64,000 nt of DNA from Dyadobacter sp. CY261 (GTDB lineage: Bacteria; Bacteroidota; Bacteroidia; Cytophagales; Spirosomataceae): the NCBI RefSeq assembly GCF_021440085.1, contig NZ_JAKCPW010000019.1, positions 35,743-99,742 on the forward strand, given 5' to 3'. The position numbers and the translations under genes were made by a program. The notes under the pieces were generated by a model, which was not told the origin of the DNA, did no database searches, and saw nothing but the letters and a program-made list of their open reading frames with translations. This document shows, piece by piece, positions 43,261 to 50,910 of the stretch; the first letter of the stretch is position 1, and each line of letters begins with the position of its first letter.

Positions 43261-43974
43261 TTAATGCTTGATGATTACCGTGGGACTGTATTCAGAATCT
43301 TTCACAAGCCGGGTCGCGTCGTCGGCACTGGCAACGGTGCGTATTGTCTTAACGACCATCTTAGTCTGACCAAGCTGAATGGTATCGCCATCGTTCAGGT
43401 ATACCACATCATTGGGCAAAAGCCCTTTTTGAAATGCATTGACATAAGTACCATTAGTACTCATATTCTCGGGCACGCCACTACTCATTTTTCGATCAGA
43501 TACCAGATAATCATACCCCCCTGAACGTACAGGCTTTACTTCGAGAATACAGTGGTTGCGGCTCATAAATACGTCCTGGGTAATGATCATGATGTCACAA
43601 GGCGACGCGCTGTTGTGTCGGCCAATGATTTGTCGGCCTACTTTCAACGGATAGGTTTGCAATGGAGCATTTTCATCATGCACGACAAGCCACCCCACCT
43701 CGTTACCGGCAGGAACATCGACTGCCTTGCCGGGAGCATGGGTGCTTACCGGGGTAGGATTCACTACTGGTCTGGGGTTTGCGATCGGGGCGGCATTATT
43801 TTGCCGGGGAGGAGGCGAAATAATGGCCTGCGGCGGAACTGGTTGTGAAGGCGGCGGTGCATTTGGGTTGACAACAACCGGATTAGGATAGCCGCAGTTG
43901 CCGCACTTGACGATCAGGCTGCTGGAATTACTGATCGTTAAACGGGTATTACATTTTTTACAGGTAATTTCCAT
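43261..43974 (-). CDS. Zinc-ribbon plus FHA-domain protein
   Basis: 237 residues. N-terminal zinc ribbon CKKCN...CGNCGY (residues 4-27), a Pro-rich linker (about 30-90), and a C-terminal FHA domain at about 100-230 with the phospho-Thr-binding residues in IIGRHNSASPCDI, SRNHCILEVK and STNGTYVN. FHA domains read phospho-threonine. There is no membrane segment, so it is a cytoplasmic reader. Its gene is directly between the DxDxDG-repeat gene and PP2C. Confidence 0.92.
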   Translation of the reverse strand: MEITCKKCNTRLTISNSSSLIVKCGNCGYPNPVVVNPNAPPPSQPVPPQAIISPPPRQNNAAPIANPRPVVNPTPVSTHAPGKAVDVPAGNEVGWLVVHDENAPLQTYPLKVGRQIIGRHNSASPCDIMIITQDVFMSRNHCILEVKPVRSGGYDYLVSDRKMSSGVPENMSTNGTYVNAFQKGLLPNDVVYLNDGDTIQLGQTKMVVKTIRTVASADDATRLVKDSEYSPTVIIKH

Positions 43975-43985
43975 CCTATCAATTA

Positions 43986-45389
43986 TTATCCGATAAAATC
44001 CTCCGCCGAATCGGCATTATTATTGAAGTAATGATCTCCGTATGGGTCTGAATAGGCGTGCAGACTTGCGGTGTCCTCCTGATCCGTGGGGTCCGGCCTG
44101 GCAGCAGTTTCTCCATCCGGATCGGTATCGAAATCAGGGGTCTCATCCGCTGCACTGTACAGATCTGCCGAAGCATCCTGCTGCTCATAAACGGTCATCG
44201 GTTGCAATGGATCCATTTTTACAGATTCAGTATAATGACTATCTGCATTATATAGAAAACTCGTCTCGACCTGACCATCATTGTCCAGATCCATAGCCAC
44301 GAACGGAGATTCGCCATCCCGCCCCAGCGAAATGACATCAACCAGCTTATCATCGTCGAGATCAATCCCTACTACATAACTTCCGTTTTCCAGCAAAATA
44401 GTAACCGGCAATTCTTTTGGGTCATCGGCCTGAATACCGGCCACATTCCCGAATACACTTCCGTGTTCCATTTCAGGGATCTGGTGTACGTCGCTCAGCG
44501 CAAAAGATGTTTTTTCCAAAGCAGCACTTACCACCTGCCCACTCGCTTCCATACTGTAACGGGTATCCAGTAATTTGTCCCCATCCGTGTCCATCATCAC
44601 AATGGGAGCCGTGCCTTTCGCGTGAGCGATCAAAACCTCTGCTATGCCGTCCTCATCTTTATCAATACCTGTCCAGGTAATTTCTCCCCGCTCTGCCACC
44701 ACTACGTGTTTGTCTTCTATGGGTTCTGGCTCGGGGACGACAGGATCTAGGATCGGTTCAGTAGCATGGAGCCAGGTTTGTTTTTGACTGTCAGCAAGTC
44801 CATTCCATTCACTTTCCCTGAAAGTCCCGTAATAGGTATTATTCCAAACGAACAGACCGCCAGGCCCTACCTCTGCTCTTGCGGTATTGAATGCGGCTTC
44901 AAAGGGCATATCGTCGGTAACATCCGTTGCAACAACAAGTTCGGCCGGCATGGTGAACAATGCGTGTGAGACATTCGAACCCGCGCTGGCGGTCGCAGGG
45001 GCCGGGGATTGGGTTGGTTTATGAATTGGAACATCCGGTTTTTCATCAATAACCGGTTCTGTGATACCGACGTTGCTATCCGTTTCGAGGATTGGCGCGT
45101 CCAGCACAGGAGCGACGGGGTCTGTTATTACGGTAGAATTCTGAATAGCAGGAGTTTGTGGCGAATCCATTCCGGCAATGACAATCGTTCCCAGGCCCAG
45201 CGACAGGATACCGCCGGTAGCCAATGCTATTTTTTCTTCTTTACTCAGTGTCTTGATATGAGGGGTTATTGCAGCAACGGGAACCGGCGGAACTGCTGCC
45301 GGACTTGGAGGGGCAGTTTCCTGAGCGGCATGCATCTCTTTCGCGCGGTCGGCAAATAGCTGGGTCTTCTCAAAATCGATAGGGTTCAT
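43986..45389 (-). CDS. Membrane-anchored protein with acidic DxDxDG repeats, in FHA/PP2C operon
   Basis: 467 residues. A short cytoplasmic start with a Pro/Ala stretch, one TM helix at about 53-74 (ALATGGILSLGLGTIVIAG), an acidic Pro-rich linker, then the module FEAAFNTARAEVGPGGLFVW...YYGTFRESEW (about 165-205) known from other Bacteroidota proteins. At about 240-390 come four calcium-loop-like repeats (IDKDEDG, MDTDGDK, IDLDDDK, MDLDNDG), and the tail is very acidic. The external part probably binds calcium. Function unknown; the cytoplasmic N-terminus could meet the FHA proteins. Confidence 0.7.
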   Translation of the reverse strand: MNPIDFEKTQLFADRAKEMHAAQETAPPSPAAVPPVPVAAITPHIKTLSKEEKIALATGGILSLGLGTIVIAGMDSPQTPAIQNSTVITDPVAPVLDAPILETDSNVGITEPVIDEKPDVPIHKPTQSPAPATASAGSNVSHALFTMPAELVVATDVTDDMPFEAAFNTARAEVGPGGLFVWNNTYYGTFRESEWNGLADSQKQTWLHATEPILDPVVPEPEPIEDKHVVVAERGEITWTGIDKDEDGIAEVLIAHAKGTAPIVMMDTDGDKLLDTRYSMEASGQVVSAALEKTSFALSDVHQIPEMEHGSVFGNVAGIQADDPKELPVTILLENGSYVVGIDLDDDKLVDVISLGRDGESPFVAMDLDNDGQVETSFLYNADSHYTESVKMDPLQPMTVYEQQDASADLYSAADETPDFDTDPDGETAARPDPTDQEDTASLHAYSDPYGDHYFNNNADSAEDFIG

Positions 45390-45403
45390 AGTGTCCGATC
45401 TGG

Positions 45404-46180
45404 TTAGTCGTTTATCAGGGGCTTTTTACAGTTTCTGCAGTTCTTAATCTGGACAAGAACCGGAAATGGATCGGTAAGCTTGATCCTGCAATGCGGACAA
45501 CGGTAGTGAATATCGTATTGCTCGGTAATTTTGGTCATGTTCAGTTCGCGTTTTTCCTGCGCATACTTTTTTGAGTTAAAAAATGACCAACCCGCGATCA
45601 GCATGGAAATCACTGAGCCGATGATCGAAATGTACCGGAGTTCGGGCGGGACAAAAGCCGCTGAGCCTGCGCATAAAGCTGCAAAAGGAATTCCAAGTGA
45701 CTGGTAACGGGCATTGAGTGCCTCGTTACGTTGTATATCTTCCAGCTGGCTTCGTTTGGAAATGTACTCTTCATATATCCTTTTCAGGCGCTGCTCCTCG
45801 GTTTCTGCTAATGGCTTGAAAGTATCCTGAAAGCTGACAGCCTTTTTCTTGTCACGTTCGGGGAGCAATTCTTTTATTGGAAGCAATCCCTTTATGGATA
45901 GCAATTTTTCTTTTGTTTTTGGAACATCAATGACCTGGTTCCATGCCAGCGGCGTACTTCCAAAAACGACTTTATTTTTCGGGGTAATTTCTTTGCTCAG
46001 GATACGCTGGCCGTCTACGAAAGTTCCGTTCCGGGAGCCCAGGTCCTGAATTTCCCAGGTGTTTGTCGAAGGCTCTTTAAGTGTTAGCACTGCATGGTCT
46101 CCGCTCACATCAGGATTCGGCAGAATGATCGTGTTGCCCTGCCTCCGGCCCACCGTCACCCGCTTTGGTTGGTCACTCAT
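45404..46180 (-). CDS. FHA-domain membrane protein with C-terminal zinc ribbon
   Basis: 258 residues from ATG 46180. FHA domain about 1-85: VTVGRRQGNTIILPNPDVSGDHAVL, LGSRNGTFVDGQRI (phospho-Thr-binding Arg, Ser, Asn in place). A helical linker follows, two TM helices at about 170-210 (AALCAGSAAFV...YISIIGSVISMLIAGWSFF) and a zinc ribbon CPHC...CRNC at the C-terminus. Both ends are cytoplasmic. Proteobacterial T6SS use an FHA protein (Fha/TagH) as the phospho-target that triggers assembly; this is the best candidate for that role here. First gene of the leftward operon under the palindrome at 46244. Confidence 0.92.
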   Translation of the reverse strand: MSDQPKRVTVGRRQGNTIILPNPDVSGDHAVLTLKEPSTNTWEIQDLGSRNGTFVDGQRILSKEITPKNKVVFGSTPLAWNQVIDVPKTKEKLLSIKGLLPIKELLPERDKKKAVSFQDTFKPLAETEEQRLKRIYEEYISKRSQLEDIQRNEALNARYQSLGIPFAALCAGSAAFVPPELRYISIIGSVISMLIAGWSFFNSKKYAQEKRELNMTKITEQYDIHYRCPHCRIKLTDPFPVLVQIKNCRNCKKPLIND

Positions 46181-46218
46181 ATACAATCACTTAGCAGCGA
46201 TATTTTCATTGGATATTG

Positions 46219-46226
46219 CAAATATG
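46219..46226 (-). promoter_or_regulatory. -7 element of the FHA/PP2C operon
   Basis: Read leftward CATATTTG, 7 of 8 matches to TAnnTTTG. Its last G (46219) is exactly 38.5 bp from the centre of the palindrome at 46244-46271. The leader to ATG 46180 would be about 30 bases. Confidence 0.6.
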
Positions 46227-46243
46227 AGATATATACCATTTCG

Positions 46244-46271
46244 ATAAAATACGTCATTTGACGTATTTTAT
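46244..46271. promoter_or_regulatory. 28-bp perfect palindrome, T6SS-region operator copy 3
   Basis: Arms ATAAAATACGTCA and TGACGTATTTTAT around TT. The core is identical to copy 1. It sits in the 162-bp gap between the FHA operon (-) and the T6SS operon (+), with -7 elements at exactly equal distance (38.5 bp) on both sides. Confidence 0.85.
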
Positions 46272-46288
46272 TCGGTCTTTTAAGTGTA

Positions 46289-46296
46289 TAACATTG
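46289..46296 (+). promoter_or_regulatory. -7 element of the main T6SS operon
   Basis: TAACATTG, 7 of 8 matches to TAnnTTTG; its last G (46296) is 38.5 bp from the palindrome centre. There is no TTTG at -33. About 40 bases of leader precede ATG 46343. Confidence 0.65.
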
Positions 46297-46342
46297 TGGG
46301 GAAATCGGAATGTTTTAATGTAAATCCTAACAAAAAAGACCA

Positions 46343-46894
46343 ATGCTAACTCTTGGACAGTTGGACAAAGACGTTCGAAATGCCTTTCCTGGTGGAGTAG
46401 CAATTCCTGAATTATTTAGTAGTGGGACATTACTTTATCGCTTTTCCGGATGGGATATTATCAAAATAGATACAAAGACGAATGAAGAATCTGTAAGTCC
46501 GTGGTGGAGTGAAACATCAGGTCTTCATACCACCCTTTTGGAAGCCCAGAAAAGTGGAAAGTCTCTTTGGAACTACGTTCGCCAGCAAAGTGCAGTTTTA
46601 CGTGGCTGGAATAGCTTGGGTTATCTGGTAATGATCAGGACAAATAAGCCCTTTGAAGGATTTAAGGGAATAGTCGCCAGACAAAACGAGGCAACTCCAT
46701 TTACTGATCCAAAGAGTTCAAAATATAAATTGAAATACACAAAACCCGTTCAGTTTGCAGGAGGTGGCAGGCAAGTGTATATCCCTAATCTTACTCGCGC
46801 CGATTTTAGCATCGAGGTACCTCTCGAGGCAATCTATATATATGATGACATTGATGAAATAATAGCATTTCTAAAAAGCTATAAGCTATTATGA
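46343..46894 (+). CDS. First gene of the T6SS operon, unknown; possible toxin-type effector
   Basis: 183 residues, cytoplasmic, no signal. The sequence runs LYRFSGWDIIKID, WWSETSGL, VRQQSAVLRGWNSLGYLVMIRTNKPFEGFKGIVARQ, FAGGGRQVYIPNLTRADFSIEV. This order (YR..., WW, R..AV..WN..GY, GGG.Q.Y/F) recalls C-terminal toxin domains of Rhs-type polymorphic toxins, recalled from memory and unverified. It looks more AT-rich than clpV. Stop and clpV start overlap by 4 bases (ATGA). It could instead be an adaptor for ClpV; no immunity gene is visible beside it. Confidence 0.6.
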   Translation: MLTLGQLDKDVRNAFPGGVAIPELFSSGTLLYRFSGWDIIKIDTKTNEESVSPWWSETSGLHTTLLEAQKSGKSLWNYVRQQSAVLRGWNSLGYLVMIRTNKPFEGFKGIVARQNEATPFTDPKSSKYKLKYTKPVQFAGGGRQVYIPNLTRADFSIEVPLEAIYIYDDIDEIIAFLKSYKLL

Positions 46895-49404
46895 CAATGA
46901 CTACCAATTTCACAAGCGATCTTAAGCGAACTATCCAAATAGCCCAGGCAATCGCCAAGGAAAACCAGCATGCTGCATTTTCTCCAGGACATTTGCTGAA
47001 AGGTTTGCTGCATAATGACGTTGGCTTAGCCAGCTTGCTGGCGGCCTGGGGAGTGGATGTGCATTACCTGAGAGATTGGGCGGACATTCGCATTGAAAAA
47101 TATCCGAAATCCGCACGTATAGAAGGAGAACCCCGTGGTGATGCACAGGTGCAGGCGACTTTTGAAGTGGCGGATATTGTGCGTATGAAATTAGGGGAGG
47201 AAGAGGTTTCACCTTTGGCGGTACTAATTGCGATTGCGAGGCCGGGAGTTGCTTTTCAAAAAGATCAACTCAAATCATTTCCGGTTTCAGAAACAGATTT
47301 ACTTGAAAAAGCGCTCGCTGAGTCAGGCGCTCAAAATGCAGCCAGTTCGGTGGCTCCGGCAGGCGGTGGGAAAACTTCTACTTCTGCTGGCGGGAGCACT
47401 ACGTCCCAGGCGCTTTTAAAATTTTGTGTCGATAAAACTGCGATCGCACGGGAAGGCAAGCTCGACCCGATCATTGGCCGGGACAAGGAAACCCGTATGA
47501 CGGTCGAGATCCTGGGCAGGCGCACCAAGCCGAATGTAATCATTGTAGGAGAGCCGGGTGTAGGAAAAACGGCGCTGGTAGAGGGACTGGCTCAGCTGAT
47601 TGTAGCGGAGCAAGTACCGGGGCATCTGCTGAATGCCTACCTTTTTCAACTCGACATGGGTGCCCTCATTGCGGGTGCATCTTATAAAGGAGAAATTGAA
47701 GACCGGCTTAAAAACATCATCGCCGAGATTAAACAATATGACCGTGCCCTCCTCTTTATCGATGAAATCCATGTGCTCATGGATCCCAAAAGCGGCGCAA
47801 TGGGGCTGGCCAATTTGCTGAAACCGGAGCTTGCAAGAGGTGAGCTGACCGTTATCGGGGCGACTACACTGGACGAATTCCGGAAGTTTATGGAGCCAGA
47901 CGAAGCCTTCGCACGGCGGTTTGAACTGGTGAAAGTAGAAGAGCCCAATGAGGTAACCGCAAGCCGAATGATTGGAAAAGTGGTTTCGCTTTTCGAGAAC
48001 CATCATCAGATCAAGGTTGCGGATGGAACTGTGGCCGAAACGGTTCGCCTTGCCAAAAGGTATATCAAGGACCGCCGCCTGCCGGATGCAGCTATTGATC
48101 TGATCGACAGGACGATGGCGGCAATGAAATTGATGACTGAAACATCTCAGCGGGAGATCGAATTTCTGAAAAACGAACTATACACACTTCTTGAAATGCA
48201 TGCAAATGGTGATCCGACCCTGTTTCGCCAGGAACTGTTGTGGTTTGAAAGTCAGCTGAAAGACCGGCTTAGTCCTGTACTGCTCGGCCAGCTCGAAGAA
48301 CAACCGGAAACAGCGCAAATGGAATTGCCGGAAAGTATCGCCGATTACCTGGCGGGGCTTCTTACACAACTGGAAGGTCTGAGCGGGCAGAAGAAGGAAT
48401 CGGTGGAAAAAAGTGATGTAGCTGCCGTTGTAGCACACAAAACCGGAATTCCACTTGGAAAGATACAATCGAAGGAGCGGGAGAAACTGATGCAGCTCGA
48501 CGACCATTTGAAAAAACGGGTTGTAGGTCAGGATCACGCGATCAAGGTTATCTCGGATGCGATCCTTGAAAATCGGTCCGGCCTAAGCAGGGCAGGACAA
48601 CCGATCGGGTCGTTTTTCTTTTCAGGTCCTACTGGAACGGGTAAAACCGAGTTGGCTAAAACAATGGCCGATTTCCTTTTCAATGATGAAAAAGCGCTGA
48701 TCCGTTTCGATATGTCGGAATTCAAGGAGGAACATTCGGCAGCAGTTCTTTACGGGGCACCTCCGGGATATGTGGGGTATGAAGAAGGTGGTTTACTGGT
48801 TACCAGGATCAAGGAGCAGCCTTTTGCGATTGTTTTGTTTGATGAAATTGAAAAAGCGCACCCTTCGGTATTCGACCTTTTTTTGCAGATTCTGGATGAA
48901 GGTACATTGCACGACCGGCTGGGCAGAGAAGGCGACTTTTCAAATGCGATCATTCTTTTTACTTCCAATATCGGGGCCGACTGGATCGTAGAGCAGTTTG
49001 GTCAGGGCAAAATCCCGGCCTCCAACGACCTGTTGGACCTCATGACACGCCATTTCCGTCCGGAATTCCTGGGAAGATTAACCGAAATCATCCCGTTCAG
49101 CCCGATCACGGAACAGGCAGTTATCGACATTTTCAAGATCCAGGTAAAACCACTGGTGGCATTACTGGAAAAACAAGGTATCACATTGCATCTGGACGAA
49201 GAAGCCGCCAAAGCACTGGCGCTGGAAGGGTTCACCCCCAAATACGGCGCCCGCCCAATCCGCGGCGTGATCCGGAATAGGCTGAGGAGGCCACTTTCGC
49301 GGATGATCGTTTCGGGGGAGATTGGGAAAGGGTCGGAAGTTAGTTTGAAGATTGGGGAGAGTGGGGAGTTTGAGTGGGAGGTAGCTGAACATCACATTGC
49401 TTAA
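46891..49404 (+). CDS. tssH: T6SS sheath-recycling AAA+ ATPase TssH (ClpV)
   Basis: 837 residues. Clp-N domain about 1-150, a Gly/Ser linker (AGGGKTSTSAGGSTTS), AAA-1 with GEPGVGKTALVEGLA and LLFIDEIHVL, a shortened middle coiled coil (about 415-500), AAA-2 with GPTGTGKTELAKTMA and IVLFDEIEKAHPSVFDLF, and the D2-small domain to the end. ClpV pulls apart contracted TssB/TssC sheath. It is distinguished from ClpB by the short middle domain and the operon context. Coupled to the upstream gene by a 4-base overlap. Confidence 0.95.
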   Translation: MTMTTNFTSDLKRTIQIAQAIAKENQHAAFSPGHLLKGLLHNDVGLASLLAAWGVDVHYLRDWADIRIEKYPKSARIEGEPRGDAQVQATFEVADIVRMKLGEEEVSPLAVLIAIARPGVAFQKDQLKSFPVSETDLLEKALAESGAQNAASSVAPAGGGKTSTSAGGSTTSQALLKFCVDKTAIAREGKLDPIIGRDKETRMTVEILGRRTKPNVIIVGEPGVGKTALVEGLAQLIVAEQVPGHLLNAYLFQLDMGALIAGASYKGEIEDRLKNIIAEIKQYDRALLFIDEIHVLMDPKSGAMGLANLLKPELARGELTVIGATTLDEFRKFMEPDEAFARRFELVKVEEPNEVTASRMIGKVVSLFENHHQIKVADGTVAETVRLAKRYIKDRRLPDAAIDLIDRTMAAMKLMTETSQREIEFLKNELYTLLEMHANGDPTLFRQELLWFESQLKDRLSPVLLGQLEEQPETAQMELPESIADYLAGLLTQLEGLSGQKKESVEKSDVAAVVAHKTGIPLGKIQSKEREKLMQLDDHLKKRVVGQDHAIKVISDAILENRSGLSRAGQPIGSFFFSGPTGTGKTELAKTMADFLFNDEKALIRFDMSEFKEEHSAAVLYGAPPGYVGYEEGGLLVTRIKEQPFAIVLFDEIEKAHPSVFDLFLQILDEGTLHDRLGREGDFSNAIILFTSNIGADWIVEQFGQGKIPASNDLLDLMTRHFRPEFLGRLTEIIPFSPITEQAVIDIFKIQVKPLVALLEKQGITLHLDEEAAKALALEGFTPKYGARPIRGVIRNRLRRPLSRMIVSGEIGKGSEVSLKIGESGEFEWEVAEHHIA

Positions 49405-49409
49405 TAATT

Positions 49410-50369
49410 ATGGCGCAACATCATATTTTAATAGGAATTGACGGCACAGGTTCAACTGAATGGAGACGACAGGATGGGTTAAACAGCCATGTATACCGGT
49501 TTGTCAATGACTTTGTAGGTGATAAAGTTTACCTCAACGGACCAGGAAAATTAGGCTTGGAAGTTGGTAACATCATAGACGAGGCAGTCAGAGAAACGTA
49601 TTATAGAGTGGCGCGTATTCTTAAGTTTGAAGGATGTAAAATTGATGACATTAAGATTAACATTGTCGGGCATAGCAGAGGGGGATTTATAGCATTGAAA
49701 TTAGCTACTGTGTTAAGCAATTCTATGAGCTTTATAAGACCGGCTGCGGCTGGTTCGGCGGATAGAGCTAAGTTTCATAAGCGATACATTACCAGCGAAG
49801 CCACTCTTACCCAGCCAAATATAAATTTTATTGGCTTGTATGACGCTGTTAAAAGAACTCCGACTGAGGTGGAAGGAAATCTTACGCTTACGGGGACTAA
49901 GATTGCCCATGCGTATCGAAAGATTACCCCGTACCTGAACTCTACACTCCAATCATCAAGGCCTACTTTTCATGGAATGATGATCCCCAATGCAGTGCTA
50001 ATAGATTTGGATACTTCCCACGGCGGGATCGGAGGAGACCCGGGATTCTTTGACCCGATCAAATTCGGAAATGATCTTTATTGCAATGCGCTTGATCTAA
50101 TACTTGGGGAACGTTCGTTCCTGAAAATATTGACAGAGCCTATTAGTAGTGTATACGCTGCGGCCTGGCTCAGGCATAGAGAAGAAAATAAAGATGCTCG
50201 AATTGATCAGACCAGAAACTATTGGAAAAGATCTATCCAGGCTGACCTATTCATACGGGAGCAAGCCAGAAGCTGTGGTGTAAAACTGATAGGGAATTGC
50301 GATCATGTTCCCTGGCTAGAAAAGGATCATTCTATGGGAGTTGTTCTTAAACGGATGTTGCGCATGTAA
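49410..50369 (+). CDS. DUF2235-like alpha/beta hydrolase, candidate T6SS lipase effector (Tle1-like)
   Basis: 319 residues, no signal peptide. It starts with LIGIDGTGSTEW, like the FDGT opening of DUF2235 proteins. The nucleophile elbow is GHSRGG (Ser about residue 92), the acid is likely in FIGLYDAVKRTP and the His in DTSHGGIGGDP, the expected Ser-Asp-His order. Tle1 family T6SS phospholipases belong to this superfamily. It is encoded 5 bp after clpV and before tssB, looking AT-richer than both. It probably kills by membrane lipid hydrolysis; an immunity protein is not recognised. Confidence 0.75.
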   Translation: MAQHHILIGIDGTGSTEWRRQDGLNSHVYRFVNDFVGDKVYLNGPGKLGLEVGNIIDEAVRETYYRVARILKFEGCKIDDIKINIVGHSRGGFIALKLATVLSNSMSFIRPAAAGSADRAKFHKRYITSEATLTQPNINFIGLYDAVKRTPTEVEGNLTLTGTKIAHAYRKITPYLNSTLQSSRPTFHGMMIPNAVLIDLDTSHGGIGGDPGFFDPIKFGNDLYCNALDLILGERSFLKILTEPISSVYAAAWLRHREENKDARIDQTRNYWKRSIQADLFIREQARSCGVKLIGNCDHVPWLEKDHSMGVVLKRMLRM

Positions 50370-50426
50370 AAGCAACCCTCAGTATCATTTAATCGCAAAC
50401 TTAATTCAACCCTAATAGGGACACAA

Positions 50427-50882
50427 ATGGCAATAGAAAAACCCCAACTCGGTGGCGTCGTGATAGACGAAGGCACCAGCGAAGCAATCAAGCTGCTTCA
50501 CGATAATAAAACGGCTATCATCAATAAGTTCACAACGGATTCGATGAGCCAGGAGCCGGTGGAAGGTATCCAGAAATTGCAGGATGCATTCGACCATTTT
50601 CAGCCGAGCGTAGATATCACGCATACTACAGAAGACGGCCAGGATGTGAACGAAACTTTGCACTTTTCCAACGTGAGTGCCTTTACTGTAAAAGGGATGA
50701 TCGAGCAAAGTAGCTTCTTGCAGGATTTGAAAAGCAAAGAGGATGACTTTCAAACGGTAGTCAAAAGACTTTCAACCAATAAAGTATTTCAAAAACTGCT
50801 GGCAGACCCGGCAGGGAAAGCCGCATTTGTGGAAGCCCTGGAAGCCCTCATTACCGAATTGGACGCGGCGGACGAAGAGTAA
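50427..50882 (+). CDS. tssB: T6SS contractile sheath small subunit TssB
   Basis: 151 residues. It starts MAIEKPQLGGVVIDEGTSEAIKLLHDNKTAIINKF and has the VDITHTTEDGQDVNETLHFSNVSAFTVKGMIEQSSFLQDLKSKEDDF pattern, with the final acidic tail EALITELDAADEE, as in Bacteroidota (subtype iii) TssB. It forms the sheath together with TssC, whose gene starts 28 bp downstream. Confidence 0.92.
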   Translation: MAIEKPQLGGVVIDEGTSEAIKLLHDNKTAIINKFTTDSMSQEPVEGIQKLQDAFDHFQPSVDITHTTEDGQDVNETLHFSNVSAFTVKGMIEQSSFLQDLKSKEDDFQTVVKRLSTNKVFQKLLADPAGKAAFVEALEALITELDAADEE

Positions 50883-50910
50883 ACATTACAATAACCTAAA
50901 TTCATTTGCT

